A DNA stretch of 64,000 nucleotides from positions 234,280 through 298,279 of the forward strand of contig NZ_QOHG01000004.1 in NCBI RefSeq assembly GCF_003319125.1, given 5' to 3'. This stretch comes from Blastococcus sp. TF02A-26 (GTDB taxonomy: Bacteria; Actinomycetota; Actinomycetes; Mycobacteriales; Geodermatophilaceae). Numbering within the stretch: position 1 is the first letter of the stretch; each line of letters begins with the position of its first letter. The position numbers were made by a program, and so were the translations under genes. Below the pieces are notes generated by a model. The model saw only the letters and a program-made list of their open reading frames with translations. It was not told where the DNA came from and made no database searches. Below, one piece after another: positions 52,775 to 62,840 of this stretch.

Positions 52775-55693
52775 TCACCCGAGGACGAAGTTGACCAGCC
52801 GGCCCGGGACGGCGACCACGCGGCGGACGGTCTTCCCCGCCAGCTGCGCGGCGATCCTCTCGTCGGCGCGGGCGGCGGCCTCCAGTGCTGCGGCGTCCGC
52901 GTCGGCGGGCACGCTGACCTGCGCGCGGACCTTGCCGTTGACCTGGACGGCGACCTCGACGGTGTCCTCGACCAGCCAGCGCTCGTCGGCCACCGGGAAC
53001 GGCGTCCAGGCCGAGGACCCGTCGTGGCCCAGCCGCGACCACAGCTCGTCGGCCAGGTGCGGAGCCAGCGGCGCCACCAGCAGCACCAGCGGCTCGGCCA
53101 CCGACCGCGGCACCCGCTGGTCGGCCCCGTAGGCCTGGGTCAGCGCGTTGGTCAGCTCCGTGATCCGGGCGATGGCGATGTTGAACCGCAGGGTCTCCAT
53201 GCCGTCGCGGACGCCCGCGATCGCCCTGTGCAGCGCGCGCAGCGTCTCCTCGGCGGGCTCCACGTCGTCGGCGACCCGGACCGCGCCGGTCTCCTCGTCG
53301 ACGACGACGCGCCAGATCCGCTGCAGCAGCCGCTGCGAGCCGACGACGGCCTTGGTCTCCCACGGCCGGGACTGGTCCAGCGGCCCGGTCGACATCTCGT
53401 AGACCCGGAAGGTGTCGGCGCCGTAGGCGGCGATCATCTCGTCCGGCGTCACCACGTTCTTGAGGCTCTTGCCCATCTTGCCGTGCTGGCGGTCGACGGG
53501 CGCGCCCTCGAACAGGAACGCACCCTCACGCTCCTCCACCTCCGCGGCGGGCACGTAGAAGCCCCGCTCGTCGGTGTAGGCGTAGGCGGTGATGTAGCCC
53601 TGGTTGACCAACCGGCGGAAGGGCTCCTCGCTGGAGACGTACCCCAGGTCGAACAGCACCTTGTGCCAGAACCGGGCGTACAGCAGGTGCAGGACGGCGT
53701 GCTCGACACCGCCGACGTACAGGTCGACGCCGCCGACGTCGCCCTCGCCGCGCGGCCCCATCCAGTAGCGCTCCAGCTCCGGGTCGACCATCTGCGTGTC
53801 GTCGCCCGGGTCCAGGTAGCGCAGGTAGTACCAGCACGAGCCGGCCCAGTTGGGCATCGTGTTGGTCTCGCGGCGGTAGGGCTTCGGCCCGTCGCCCAGG
53901 TCGAGGGTGACCGTCGTCCACTCCGTGGCGCGCGACAGCGGCGGCTCGGGAGAGGAGTCGGCGTCGTCGTCGGAGAACGTCTTCGGCGAGTAGTCGTCGA
54001 CCTCGGGCAGCAGCACCGGCAGCATCGACTCCGGCACCGCGCGCGGAGCACCGTCCTCGCCGTAGACGATCGGGAACGGCTCGCCCCAGTAGCGCTGCCG
54101 GCTGAACAGCCAGTCGCGCAGCTTGTAGGTGGTCGTCGCCTCGCCGGAGCCCTTCGCGACCAGCCACTCGGTGATCCGCGCGATCGCAGAGGCCTTGTCC
54201 AGCCCGTCCAGCGAGATCTCGTCGTTGGACGAGTTGATCATCTGGCCGGCGCCGGTCCACGCCCCGCCGTCCCAGTCCGCGGGCGGCTGCACGGTGCGCA
54301 CGTGCGGCAGGCCGAACGCCTCGGCGAAGTCCCAGTCACGGGCGTCCTCGGCGGGCACGGCCATGATCGCGCCGGTGCCGTAGCCGGTCAGGACGTAGTC
54401 GGCGATGAAGACCGGCAGCTCCCGGCCGTTGACCGGGTTGACGGCGGAGACGCCCAGCCAGACGCCGGTCTTCTCCCGCGCCTCGTTCTGCCGGTCCAGC
54501 TCCGAGCGCCGTGAGGCCTGCCGCTGGTACTCCCGCACCGCCTCGGCCGGGGTCGCCGCGCCGCCGGTCCACCGCGGGTCGGTGCCGTCGGGCCACGCGG
54601 CGGCGGTCAGCGCCTCGACCAGCGGGTGCTCCGGCGCCAGGACGACGTAGGTGGCGCCGAACAGCGTGTCCGGGCGGGTGGTGAAGACCTCGATGGTCTC
54701 GCTGCCGGCGGCGAAGCGGATCCGGGCGCCGGTCGAGCGGCCGATCCAGTTGCGCTGCATCTGCTTCAGCGAGTCCGACCAGTTCAGCCGGTCCAGGTCG
54801 GCCAGCAGCCGCTCGGCGTAGGCGGTGATCCGCATCATCCACTGGGTCAGCGGCCGCCGGAACACCGGGAAGTTGCCGCGCTCGGAGCGTCCGTCGGCGG
54901 TCACCTCCTCGTTGGACAGCACGGTGCCCAGGCCGGGGCACCAGTTCACCGGCGCCTCGTGCAGGTAGGCCAGCCGGTGGGCGTCCACGACCGTCGTCCG
55001 CTCGGCCGGCGACAGCTCGGCCCACGGCCGGCCGCCCGGGTTGGTGCCCGGCGCGGGCTCGCGGGTCCCGGCGTCCAGCTCGGCGACCAGCTCCTCGATC
55101 CGCCGAGCCTTCCCGGCGTCGGTGTCGAACCACGACCCGAAGATCTGCAGGAAGATCCACTGGGTCCACTTGTAGTAGCCGGGGTCGATCGTGGCGAAGC
55201 TGCGGCGGTCGTCGTGGTCGACGCCCAGCCGGCGCAGCTGGGCGCGGATGGCGGCGATGTTCTGCTCGGTGGTGATCCGGGGGTGCTGTCCGGTCTGGAC
55301 GGCGTACTGCTCGGCCGGCAGACCGAACGCGTCGTACCCCATCGGGTGCAGCACGTTGTCGCCGTCCATCCGGCGGAACCGGCTGGTGACGTCGGTGCCC
55401 AGGTAGCCCAGCGGGTGGCCGACGTGCAGGCCCGCGCCCGAGGGATAGGGGAACATGTCCATCGCGAAGAACTTCGGCCGGTCCGCGACCCGCTCGAAGC
55501 CCGCGGCCAGGCGGCCGGTCGGGTTCGGGGTGTGGAACGTCCCCTCGGCCTCCCACCGGTCCTGCCAGGCCAGCTCGATCTGCTGCGCCAGGGCCGGCGT
55601 GTAGCGGTGTCGAGGGGTGTCCCCGCCCACCCGGCCGCTGCCGGTCGGCTCGGTGCTGGCAGCGCCGCTCTGGCTGCTGGCCGTCTGGCTCAT
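52775..55693 (-). CDS. leuS: Leucyl-tRNA synthetase
   Basis: This 972-residue class I synthetase has the HIGH box as HVGH in [17 protein letters not shown] near residue 89, and the KMSKS box as GKMGKSLKN near residue 743. An editing domain with [13 protein letters not shown] lies between them. It charges tRNA-Leu in the cytosol. The ATG at 55693 follows a 137-nt leader that encodes a peptide with three consecutive Leu codons and a terminator, so expression should respond to leucyl-tRNA supply. In M. tuberculosis leuS is not at this place, so it is a local insertion between lipB and lipA. Confidence 0.96.
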   Translation of the reverse strand: MSQTASSQSGAASTEPTGSGRVGGDTPRHRYTPALAQQIELAWQDRWEAEGTFHTPNPTGRLAAGFERVADRPKFFAMDMFPYPSGAGLHVGHPLGYLGTDVTSRFRRMDGDNVLHPMGYDAFGLPAEQYAVQTGQHPRITTEQNIAAIRAQLRRLGVDHDDRRSFATIDPGYYKWTQWIFLQIFGSWFDTDAGKARRIEELVAELDAGTREPAPGTNPGGRPWAELSPAERTTVVDAHRLAYLHEAPVNWCPGLGTVLSNEEVTADGRSERGNFPVFRRPLTQWMMRITAYAERLLADLDRLNWSDSLKQMQRNWIGRSTGARIRFAAGSETIEVFTTRPDTLFGATYVVLAPEHPLVEALTAAAWPDGTDPRWTGGAATPAEAVREYQRQASRRSELDRQNEAREKTGVWLGVSAVNPVNGRELPVFIADYVLTGYGTGAIMAVPAEDARDWDFAEAFGLPHVRTVQPPADWDGGAWTGAGQMINSSNDEISLDGLDKASAIARITEWLVAKGSGEATTTYKLRDWLFSRQRYWGEPFPIVYGEDGAPRAVPESMLPVLLPEVDDYSPKTFSDDDADSSPEPPLSRATEWTTVTLDLGDGPKPYRRETNTMPNWAGSCWYYLRYLDPGDDTQMVDPELERYWMGPRGEGDVGGVDLYVGGVEHAVLHLLYARFWHKVLFDLGYVSSEEPFRRLVNQGYITAYAYTDERGFYVPAAEVEEREGAFLFEGAPVDRQHGKMGKSLKNVVTPDEMIAAYGADTFRVYEMSTGPLDQSRPWETKAVVGSQRLLQRIWRVVVDEETGAVRVADDVEPAEETLRALHRAIAGVRDGMETLRFNIAIARITELTNALTQAYGADQRVPRSVAEPLVLLVAPLAPHLADELWSRLGHDGSSAWTPFPVADERWLVEDTVEVAVQVNGKVRAQVSVPADADAAALEAAARADERIAAQLAGKTVRRVVAVPGRLVNFVLG

Positions 55694-55748
55694 CGTCGGT
55701 GCTCCGGTCTCGGGTGGGGACGCGCGCGAACGGGTGCGGACATGGAAA

Positions 55749-55770
55749 GACCCCTCGCACAGGAGGGGTC
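55749..55770 (-). terminator. Attenuator terminator hairpin in the leuS leader
   Basis: An 8-bp stem GACCCCTC/GAGGGGTC with a 6-nt loop is followed on the minus strand by TTTCC, 55 nt before the leuS ATG. It is the only hairpin in the leader with a T-run. Confidence 0.75.
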
Positions 55771-55794
55771 GCCGCGCTGTCCTCGCAGGTGGGG

Positions 55795-55830
55795 TCAGCG
55801 CGGCCCGGTGAGGAGGAGCCGCCCGGTCAC
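55795..55830 (-). CDS. leuS leader peptide [11 protein letters not shown]
   Basis: This 11-codon frame (GTG start, TGA stop) has three consecutive CTC Leu codons at positions 5-7. Its GTG lies 7 nt after TAGAGT, so it would be translated as a leaderless transcript. The Leu run upstream of a Leu-tRNA synthetase, with competing hairpins right after it, identifies it as an attenuation sensor peptide. Confidence 0.72.
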   Translation of the reverse strand: MTGRLLLTGPR

Positions 55831-55874
55831 GCCTGCCACTCTACCGCCGGCCCGGCACGCGACCCCACGACGAT

Positions 55875-55915
55875 CGGAGTCGCTCGAGCGCGGTCGCCGC
55901 ACTCGAGCGACTCCG
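55875..55915 (-). terminator. Family B hairpin directly after the LLM oxidoreductase gene
   Basis: Perfect 14-bp arms (CGGAGTCGCTCGAG and complement) with a 13-nt loop end 2 bp from the stop codon of the gene at 55917. The arms match those at 52731 and 51665. Confidence 0.7.
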
Positions 55916-55916
55916 C

Positions 55917-56846
55917 TCAGGACAGCTGCGGGGCGACCTCCGCGGCCACGAGGTCCAGGTGGTCGAGGTCGGCCAGGTCGAGCACCTGGAGGTAGACGCG
56001 CGTCGCCCCGGCCTCGGCGTAGCGGCCGAGGGTGTCGACCGCCTCGGCCGGCGTGCCGGCGACACCGTTCTCGCGCAGCTCGTCAACCTCCCGGCCGATC
56101 GCCGCGGCGCGACGGGCGAGCTCGGCCTCGTCCCGGCCCACGCACAGCACCAGCGCCGAGCTGCAGGTCATCGAGGAGGGGTCCCGCCCGGCCTCCTCGC
56201 AGGCGCTCCGGACCCCGGCGAACAGCCGCGCGTTCTCGGCCGCGGACATGAAGGGCACGTTGAACTCGTGCGCGTACCGGGCGGCCAGGCGGGGCGTGCG
56301 CTTGGCGCCGCTGCCGCCGACCAGCAGCGGGATGCCGCCGTCCTGCACCGGTTTGGGCAGCGCCGGCGACCCACTGATCCGGTAGTGCTCCCCGTCGAAG
56401 TCGAACGTCTCCCCCGACGGCGTCCCCCACAGCCCCGTGATGACGGCGAGCTGCTCCTCGTACCGGTCGAAGCGCTCCCCCAGGGCCGGGAAGGGGATGC
56501 CGTACGCGTCGTGTTCGGCCTCGAACCAGCCCGAGCCGATGCCCAGCTCGACCCGGCCGCCGCTCATCTGGTCGACCTGCGCGACCGAGATCGCCAGCGG
56601 GCCGGGCAGCCGGAAGGTGGCCGCGGTCATCAGCGTGCCGAGCCGGATCCGGCTGGTCTCCCGCGCCAGCCCGGCGAGCGTCAGCCAGGCGTCCGTGGGG
56701 CCGGGCAGCCCGTCGCCGCCCATCGCGAGGTAGTGGTCCGAGCGGAAGAAGGCGTCGAAGCCGGTCTCCTCGGTCCGGCGGGCCACCGCGAGGATGTCGT
56801 CGTAGGTGGCGCCCTGCTGGGGTTCGGTGAAGATGCGGAGCTGCAC
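55917..56846 (-). CDS. LLM-class F420/flavin-dependent oxidoreductase
   Basis: This 309-residue luciferase-like TIM barrel starts MQLRIFTEPQQGATYDDIL and has RIRLGTLMTAATFRLPGPLA and GGRVELGIGSGWFEAEHDAYG, hallmarks of the LLM F420 group (TIGR03560-like). A phosphate-binding LLVGGSGAKRTPRLAARYA follows. It probably uses F420H2, as in other actinobacteria; substrate unknown. GTG 56846 has TAGCGT 7 nt upstream (leaderless). It is divergent from the hendecad-repeat gene. Confidence 0.9.
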   Translation of the reverse strand: MQLRIFTEPQQGATYDDILAVARRTEETGFDAFFRSDHYLAMGGDGLPGPTDAWLTLAGLARETSRIRLGTLMTAATFRLPGPLAISVAQVDQMSGGRVELGIGSGWFEAEHDAYGIPFPALGERFDRYEEQLAVITGLWGTPSGETFDFDGEHYRISGSPALPKPVQDGGIPLLVGGSGAKRTPRLAARYAHEFNVPFMSAAENARLFAGVRSACEEAGRDPSSMTCSSALVLCVGRDEAELARRAAAIGREVDELRENGVAGTPAEAVDTLGRYAEAGATRVYLQVLDLADLDHLDLVAAEVAPQLS

Positions 56847-56949
56847 GTCGACGACGCTATCGCCGCCGGGGCGGTCGTGCTCCGGGGTGTGCTCGTCGCG
56901 CGGACCGGGCAGGATGACCGCCGAGACGATCTACGTGGAGGTACATCCC

Positions 56950-58110
56950 GTGTTCCGCAAGAAGACCCGTGGTCAGGTCATCGCAGCCGAGCTCCAGGAG
57001 GGCCTCAGCCACATCCAGACGGCCATGACCGAGGCCGGTCGTGCGGCCGCGGACGAACTGGGCCCGCGCATCGCGGCCGCCCGTGACGCCGCCGGCCCGG
57101 CGCTCGGCGCCGCTCAGCTCGCGGTCGCCCCCAAGGTCGCCGCGGCCGTCGCCGTCGCCGCCCCCGCCGTCGCCTCGGCCCGCGAGGCCGTCGCCCCCCG
57201 CGTCGAGGCCGCGCAGAAGGCCCTGGCCCCGCGCGTCGAGGCAGCCCTCGACGCGGCGGCTCCCCGCCTGGAGGCCGCGCAGAAGGCGGTCGACGCGGGC
57301 CTGGCCGCCGCCGTCGAGGCGCTCAATCCGCGGATCGAGGCAGCACGGGCCGGCGCGGGCCCGGCGCTGACCTCCGCCGTCGCCGCCACCACCGCGGCGG
57401 CCAGCAAGGCCGCTGCCGACCTCGCCCCGCGCGTCGAGGCGGCCCAGCGGGCCGCGCAGAAGGCGATCGCGAACGACGTCCTCCCGAAGGTGGTGGCCGC
57501 CCGCGAGGCCGTGGGGCCGGCGTTCGAGAACGCCCGGGGCACCCTGGTCGCCGGCGTCGAGACCGCGCTGAGCGAGCTGGAGGCCCGGCGCGACGACCTG
57601 GTCGGCGCCGCCGGCAGGACCACGAAGAAGGCCTCGAAGAAGGCACAGCGCAAGGCCGCCAAGAAGGCCGCCAAGGCGAAGGCCACCAAGGCCGCGGTCA
57701 AGGCGTCGAAGAAGGCGCAGCGGGGTACGGAGGAGTCGTCACGTCGCTGGCCGTGGCTCGCGGTGTTCCTCGCCGTCGGGGCCGTGGCCTTCTCGGTGCT
57801 CCGGCGCCGCAACGACGCCGACACCTGGACCCCCGCCCCCACCGGTGACGGGCCCGTGCCCAGCTACCGAGAGGACCCCGTGCCCAGCTCCCCCAGCGAC
57901 GACGCCGGCAAGACCGTCTCCAGCGCCACCTGGGAGTCCGGCGACTCCGCGCCCGCCGAGTCCGACATGGGCATCCGCGACGCGCAGACGGTCGACTCCG
58001 ACGGCCCGACCGACCCGGTCGACCCGAAGAACAACCCCGAGCCGTTCACCAGCGGCGGCAGCGACGACCCCGGCCCGACCGCCGGGCCGTCCGGCTCCGG
58101 TCAGGCCTGA
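56950..58110 (+). CDS. Hendecad (11-residue) repeat protein with H1-like Lys/Ala segment and C-terminal membrane helix
   Basis: This 386-residue protein starts at GTG 56950 (GGAGG 8 nt upstream; an in-frame ATG lies at 56914). Residues 37-168 are twelve uninterrupted 11-residue units such as [22 protein letters not shown] and [11 protein letters not shown]. After an 8-residue offset, about three more follow. Next come a Lys/Ala-rich run ([17 protein letters not shown], about 235-265), one membrane helix ([17 protein letters not shown]) with RRR on its inner side, and a disordered acidic Pro/Ser/Asp tail. Such 11-mer repeats form amphipathic helices in LEA-3 and apolipoprotein-like proteins. 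The layout also recalls Streptomyces DUF5324. Function unknown. Confidence 0.82.
   Translation: MFRKKTRGQVIAAELQEGLSHIQTAMTEAGRAAADELGPRIAAARDAAGPALGAAQLAVAPKVAAAVAVAAPAVASAREAVAPRVEAAQKALAPRVEAALDAAAPRLEAAQKAVDAGLAAAVEALNPRIEAARAGAGPALTSAVAATTAAASKAAADLAPRVEAAQRAAQKAIANDVLPKVVAAREAVGPAFENARGTLVAGVETALSELEARRDDLVGAAGRTTKKASKKAQRKAAKKAAKAKATKAAVKASKKAQRGTEESSRRWPWLAVFLAVGAVAFSVLRRRNDADTWTPAPTGDGPVPSYREDPVPSSPSDDAGKTVSSATWESGDSAPAESDMGIRDAQTVDSDGPTDPVDPKNNPEPFTSGGSDDPGPTAGPSGSGQA
57058..57453 (+). repeat. Twelve 33-bp units encoding 11-residue repeats
   Basis: The coding units follow a pattern [LVA]-[AG]-P-[RA]-[VIL]-x-A-A-x-x-A. Units 5, 6, 7 and 12 are the closest to each other (for example [11 protein letters not shown] and [11 protein letters not shown]), while units 8, 10 and 11 have diverged. 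All twelve are in register with no insertion. Confidence 0.85.
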
Positions 58111-58129
58111 CCGCCCGAGACCTCGCACA

Positions 58130-58166
58130 CACCGCCCCCGCTGCTCGGCGAGCAGCGGGGGCGGTG
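58130..58166. terminator. Terminator after the hendecad-repeat gene
   Basis: Perfect 18-bp arms (CACCGCCCCCGCTGCTCG and complement) meet around one base, 19 nt beyond the stop. The lipA promoter (-10 TACCGT at 58180-58185) begins just after it. Confidence 0.85.
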
Positions 58167-58192
58167 GCGTCCGCGGGCGTACCGTGCAGGTC

Positions 58193-59164
58193 ATGAGCGA
58201 GACGGCGGCCCCCACGTCCTCCGGATCCGCCCTCGAGCCCGCCGGCCGCAAGCTGCTGCGCCTCGAGGTCCGCAACAGCCAGGTACCGATCGAGCGCAAG
58301 CCGGAGTGGATCAAGACCCGGCTGAAGACCGGGCCGGAGTACACCGAGCTGAAGTCGCTGGTCCGCCGCGAGGGCCTGCACACGGTGTGCGAGGAGGCCG
58401 GCTGTCCCAACATCTACGAGTGCTGGGAGGACCGCGAGGCCACCTTCCTCATCGGCGGTGACCAGTGCACGCGGCGCTGCGACTTCTGCCAGATCGACAC
58501 CGGCAAGCCCGCGGACTTCGACGCCGACGAGCCGCGCCGGGTCGCCGAGAGCGTCGCCTCGATGCAGCTGCGCTACGCGACGGTGACCGGGGTGGCCCGG
58601 GACGACCTCCCCGACGGCGGCGCCTGGCTGTACGCCGAGACGGTGCGCCAGATCCACGCCGCCGTCCCCGGCTGCGGCGTCGAGCTGCTGATCCCGGACT
58701 TCAACGCCGACGCAGGCCAGCTGGCCGAGGTCTTCTCCTCCCGGCCGGAGGTCCTGGCGCACAACGTCGAGACCGTGCCGCGGATCTTCAAGCGCATCCG
58801 GCCCGGCTTCCGCTTCGAGCGCTCGCTGGCCGTGATCACCGCCGCCCGCGAGGCCGGCCTGGTCACCAAGTCCAACCTGATCCTGGGCATGGGCGAGGAG
58901 CCGCACGAGGTCGTGGAGACGATGCAGGCGCTGCACGACGCCGGATGCGACCTGCTCACGATCACCCAGTACCTCCGCCCCTCGCCGCGGCACCACCCCG
59001 TCGTCCGCTGGGTGAAGCCCGACGAGTTCGTCGGCTTCCAGGCCGAGGCCGAGCGGATCGGCTTCCCGGGCGTGCTGGCCGGGCCGCTGGTCCGCAGCTC
59101 CTACCGGGCCGGCCGGCTCTACCAGCAGGCGGTCGAGGCCCGAGGGCTCGCCCCGCAGGGGTGA
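58193..59164 (+). CDS. lipA: Lipoyl synthase (radical SAM)
   Basis: This 323-residue protein has the radical-SAM cluster CTRRCDFC near residue 93 and the auxiliary-cluster cysteines [12 protein letters not shown] near residue 67. The C-terminal RSSY (VRSSYRAG) holds the conserved serine ligand. It inserts two sulfurs into octanoyl-lipoyl domains made by LipB, completing cofactor formation for SucB and the glycine cleavage H protein. The ATG has TACCGT 7 nt upstream (leaderless). The DUF4191 gene follows after 51 nt. Confidence 0.96.
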   Translation: MSETAAPTSSGSALEPAGRKLLRLEVRNSQVPIERKPEWIKTRLKTGPEYTELKSLVRREGLHTVCEEAGCPNIYECWEDREATFLIGGDQCTRRCDFCQIDTGKPADFDADEPRRVAESVASMQLRYATVTGVARDDLPDGGAWLYAETVRQIHAAVPGCGVELLIPDFNADAGQLAEVFSSRPEVLAHNVETVPRIFKRIRPGFRFERSLAVITAAREAGLVTKSNLILGMGEEPHEVVETMQALHDAGCDLLTITQYLRPSPRHHPVVRWVKPDEFVGFQAEAERIGFPGVLAGPLVRSSYRAGRLYQQAVEARGLAPQG

Positions 59165-59215
59165 GCTGGGGCGTCGTCGTCCGGGGATGGCGGCGCGCGG
59201 CCGTATCCTCTGCTC

Positions 59216-60061
59216 ATGGCACGCAGCAAGCCCACCGACTCCTCCGCTCCCGCCGGCAAGGCCGGACGGGCGCCCGGCGCGGGTGGCCGTGGCGCGACCG
59301 CCTCGGGGGCGTCGGCCGGCAAGCCCGCGAAGGCCGCCAAGCCGCCGAAGCTGGGCAAGGACGGCCAGCCCAAGAAGGCCCGCCTGGCCAAGCTCCGCAA
59401 CAACGCCCGCATGATGAAGCAGGCGTACTCGCTGACCTACAAGAACGACCGCAAGCTCCCGTGGGTCATGCTCATCGCCTTCGTGGTGGTGTTCGGCGTC
59501 ATCGAGCTGATCGGCATCCTGCTGAGCGCCCCGATCCTCACGTTGCCCTTCGCGATCGTCGCCGGCCTCCTGGCCGCGCTGATCGTGTTCGGCCGGCGGG
59601 CTCAGGGATCGGCGATGCGCCAGGTCGAGGGGCAGCCGGGCGCGGCCGCCTGGGTGCTCGAGGGCATGCGCGGTGACTGGCGGGTGACCTCCGGGGTCGC
59701 CGGGACCACCCAGCTCGACGCCGTGCACCGGGTGCTCGGCCGGCCCGGGATCATCCTGGTCGCCGAGGGCGTCCCGTCGCGGGTGCGCCCGCTGCTGGCG
59801 CAGGAGAAGAAGAAGCTCGCCCGCGTCGTCGGGGACACCCCGATCTACGACGTCACCGTCGGCGACGACGAGGGCCAGGTGCCGCTGAAGAAGCTCAACA
59901 CCCACATGGCGAAGCTGCCGCGCAACCTCAGCCCGGCCGAGGTCAACGCCCTGGGCCGGCGCATGAGCGCGCTCGGTGGCCCGAAGATGCCGGTGCCCGG
60001 CGGCCCGCTCCCCGGCGGCCGGCAGATGTCGGTCAGCCAGCGCCAGGTCCGCCGCCGGTAG
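59216..60061 (+). CDS. DUF4191 membrane protein
   Basis: This 281-residue protein has a basic Ala/Lys/Gly N-terminus, then MKQAYSLTYKNDRKLPWVM, which opens the DUF4191 domain. Two membrane helices follow, and then a cytosolic part with GMRGDWRVTSGVAGTTQLDAVHRVLG and EVNALGRRMSALGG. It is equivalent to Rv2219 and nearly always lies after lipA in actinobacteria. Function unknown. The ATG is preceded by TATCCT at a 6-nt gap (leaderless). Confidence 0.9.
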   Translation: MARSKPTDSSAPAGKAGRAPGAGGRGATASGASAGKPAKAAKPPKLGKDGQPKKARLAKLRNNARMMKQAYSLTYKNDRKLPWVMLIAFVVVFGVIELIGILLSAPILTLPFAIVAGLLAALIVFGRRAQGSAMRQVEGQPGAAAWVLEGMRGDWRVTSGVAGTTQLDAVHRVLGRPGIILVAEGVPSRVRPLLAQEKKKLARVVGDTPIYDVTVGDDEGQVPLKKLNTHMAKLPRNLSPAEVNALGRRMSALGGPKMPVPGGPLPGGRQMSVSQRQVRRR

Positions 60062-60083
60062 CACGGCCGGCACCGACGGGCCC

Positions 60084-60668
60084 TCACCCGTCGGCAGCGG
60101 GGATCGTCACCTCGCGCCCGGCCAGCCGCGCCGTCAGTGGCTTCGTCGGCGACACCCCGGACGGCAGCTCCACCACGGTCACGAACCCGCTCATGTCCGC
60201 GGTGCAGACGTCCCGGTCGGAGAACCGGGAGCCCAGCCGGACCTCGATCTCCTGATCGGCGACGACGTCGATGCCGTACGGGGCACTGGGGCAGCTGCTG
60301 CTGCCGTAGGTCACGACCGCGAGGTGGCGGCCGCCGTCCGCCCACGCGACCGAGGGCTCGAACGTCGGCACCGCACCGGCTCCCGTCGTCGGCGCGGACG
60401 GCGACGTCGGCTCCGGGCCGCCGGGCACGGGCGGGGTCGCCGGGGCGGGCAGGAGCTGGACGTGGATCCCCTGCGCCGGCACCAGCGGGAACCGCCGCGC
60501 CACGGGGGTGTCGGCCCCGAGGGGGAACTCGGCCACAGAGGGCATCGGACCACCGGTCCCGTCGCCCTCCCCCTCGCCCCCGCAGGCGGACAGCAGCGGC
60601 AACGCCGCCAGGAGCGTCGCGACCGCGACCAGTGGGCCCGCGGACCGGGATCGGTGCACGACGGGCAT
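60084..60668 (-). CDS. Putative secreted lipoprotein
   Basis: This 194-residue protein starts at ATG 60668 with GGGAG 4 nt upstream. The signal ends in the lipobox LLSAC near residue 29, followed by an acidic Gly-rich linker, a Pro/Thr/Ser-rich low-complexity middle, and a C-terminal beta-type part with two Cys (GSSSCPSAPYGID and DVCTADMSG) that probably form a disulfide. No catalytic motif is seen. It is co-directional with the RDD gene upstream (42-nt gap) and convergent with DUF4191. Confidence 0.75.
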   Translation of the reverse strand: MPVVHRSRSAGPLVAVATLLAALPLLSACGGEGEGDGTGGPMPSVAEFPLGADTPVARRFPLVPAQGIHVQLLPAPATPPVPGGPEPTSPSAPTTGAGAVPTFEPSVAWADGGRHLAVVTYGSSSCPSAPYGIDVVADQEIEVRLGSRFSDRDVCTADMSGFVTVVELPSGVSPTKPLTARLAGREVTIPAADG

Positions 60669-60710
60669 GCTCTCCCGTGCCCACACACCCGTCCAGCGCC
60701 GGTCCCGCTC

Positions 60711-61130
60711 CTACCTGTCGCGGACGACGGCGGTGTCGGTCAGCCGGTCGTGCAGACCGCGGCCGTCGGCGTCCACCACCAGGGCCGGGACCAGCAGGCA
60801 CAGCAGCGCGGTGCGGACGACGGCCCGCCACCAGGCCAGCTGCGCGCCCGGCCGCGGGTGCGCCAGCCGCAGACCCAGCAGGCGCATCCCCGGCGTCTGC
60901 CCGAACAGCACCAGTGACACGACGGTGATCGCGGCGAAGGTCAGCAGCGACCAGTAGGCGCGACCGGGACCGAAGAACGCCAGCGCGACCAGCCCGGATG
61001 CGACGGCGTCCACCAGGTACGCCTGGACGCGGGAGCCGAAGCCGGCCAGGGACCCCGGACCGTCCGGCGGCAACCCCAGCGAGGCGCCGCGGCGGCGCTC
61101 CTGAGAAGGTGGCTGGGCATCCCTGACCAT
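60711..61130 (-). CDS. RDD-family membrane protein
   Basis: This 139-residue protein has the RDD pattern: Arg in [17 protein letters not shown] with the Asp two turns later, and [13 protein letters not shown] in the middle. [17 protein letters not shown] is at the end. It has three membrane helices. It is equivalent to Rv2219A, next to glnA in mycobacteria too. Some RDD proteins exchange Na+ for protons, but the role here is open. ATG 61130 has TACGCT 7 nt upstream (leaderless). It is divergent from glnA. Confidence 0.88.
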   Translation of the reverse strand: MVRDAQPPSQERRRGASLGLPPDGPGSLAGFGSRVQAYLVDAVASGLVALAFFGPGRAYWSLLTFAAITVVSLVLFGQTPGMRLLGLRLAHPRPGAQLAWWRAVVRTALLCLLVPALVVDADGRGLHDRLTDTAVVRDR

Positions 61131-61210
61131 GACCGCCAGCGTAGGACCCCTCGACCTGTGCACCGCGCGGTCGAGGTCGCCGGGCTCCGGCCCGACACGC
61201 CGGAGCCGGT

Positions 61211-61248
61211 GTTACCGGTCCGAAACACAGGAGACATTCCGGGGCAAC
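61211..61248 (+). promoter_or_regulatory. GlnR-type double binding box upstream of glnA
   Basis: The sequence reads GTTAC-N6-GAAAC-N6-GACAT-N6-GCAAC with exact 6-nt spacers, matching the actinobacterial GlnR box (gTnAC-N6-GaAAC twice). The first half is a perfect match, the second weaker. A -10 TAGGTT lies at 61259-61264, ten bases downstream, so the box sits where an activator would. It indicates nitrogen control of glnA. No glnR gene is in the window. Confidence 0.82.
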
Positions 61249-61377
61249 TCCTCGCTCGTAGGTTCGCCACCGGCTGTTCGCCCACTCCGTCCCACGTTCG
61301 CTTCCGCGGGGGTCTCCGCTCCTCGCTCGTTCCTCGCTGCGATGCTCAACCCCCTGTCCGCTCACCCCGGAGGATCG

Positions 61378-62814
<1,437 letters not shown>

Positions 62815-62840
62815 GTTCTTCAACGCGCTGACCAGCATGT

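Larger units (their letters stand above)
55694..55830 (-). promoter_or_regulatory. Leucine transcription-attenuation leader of leuS
   Basis: On the minus strand, transcription should start near 55830 (TAGAGT at 55838-55843). In order come a leader peptide with CTC CTC CTC (55795-55830), an inverted repeat GCCGCGCTG/CAGCGCGGC (55796-55804 with 55771-55779) whose first arm overlaps the leader stop, and a terminator stem GACCCCTC/GAGGGGTC (55749-55770) followed by TTTCC. Ribosome stalling at Leu codons would change which hairpin forms. The exact antiterminator pairing is not clear by eye. No T-box motif is present. Confidence 0.75.

Noticed and set aside
55694..55870. T-box element upstream of leuS
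   Set aside because: No T-box consensus or stem I/antiterminator layout is present; the Leu-rich leader peptide and terminator fit ribosome-mediated attenuation instead.
60508..60957. Plus-strand frames opposite the lipoprotein and RDD genes
   Set aside because: They are shadows of two well-supported minus-strand genes and lack coding signals.
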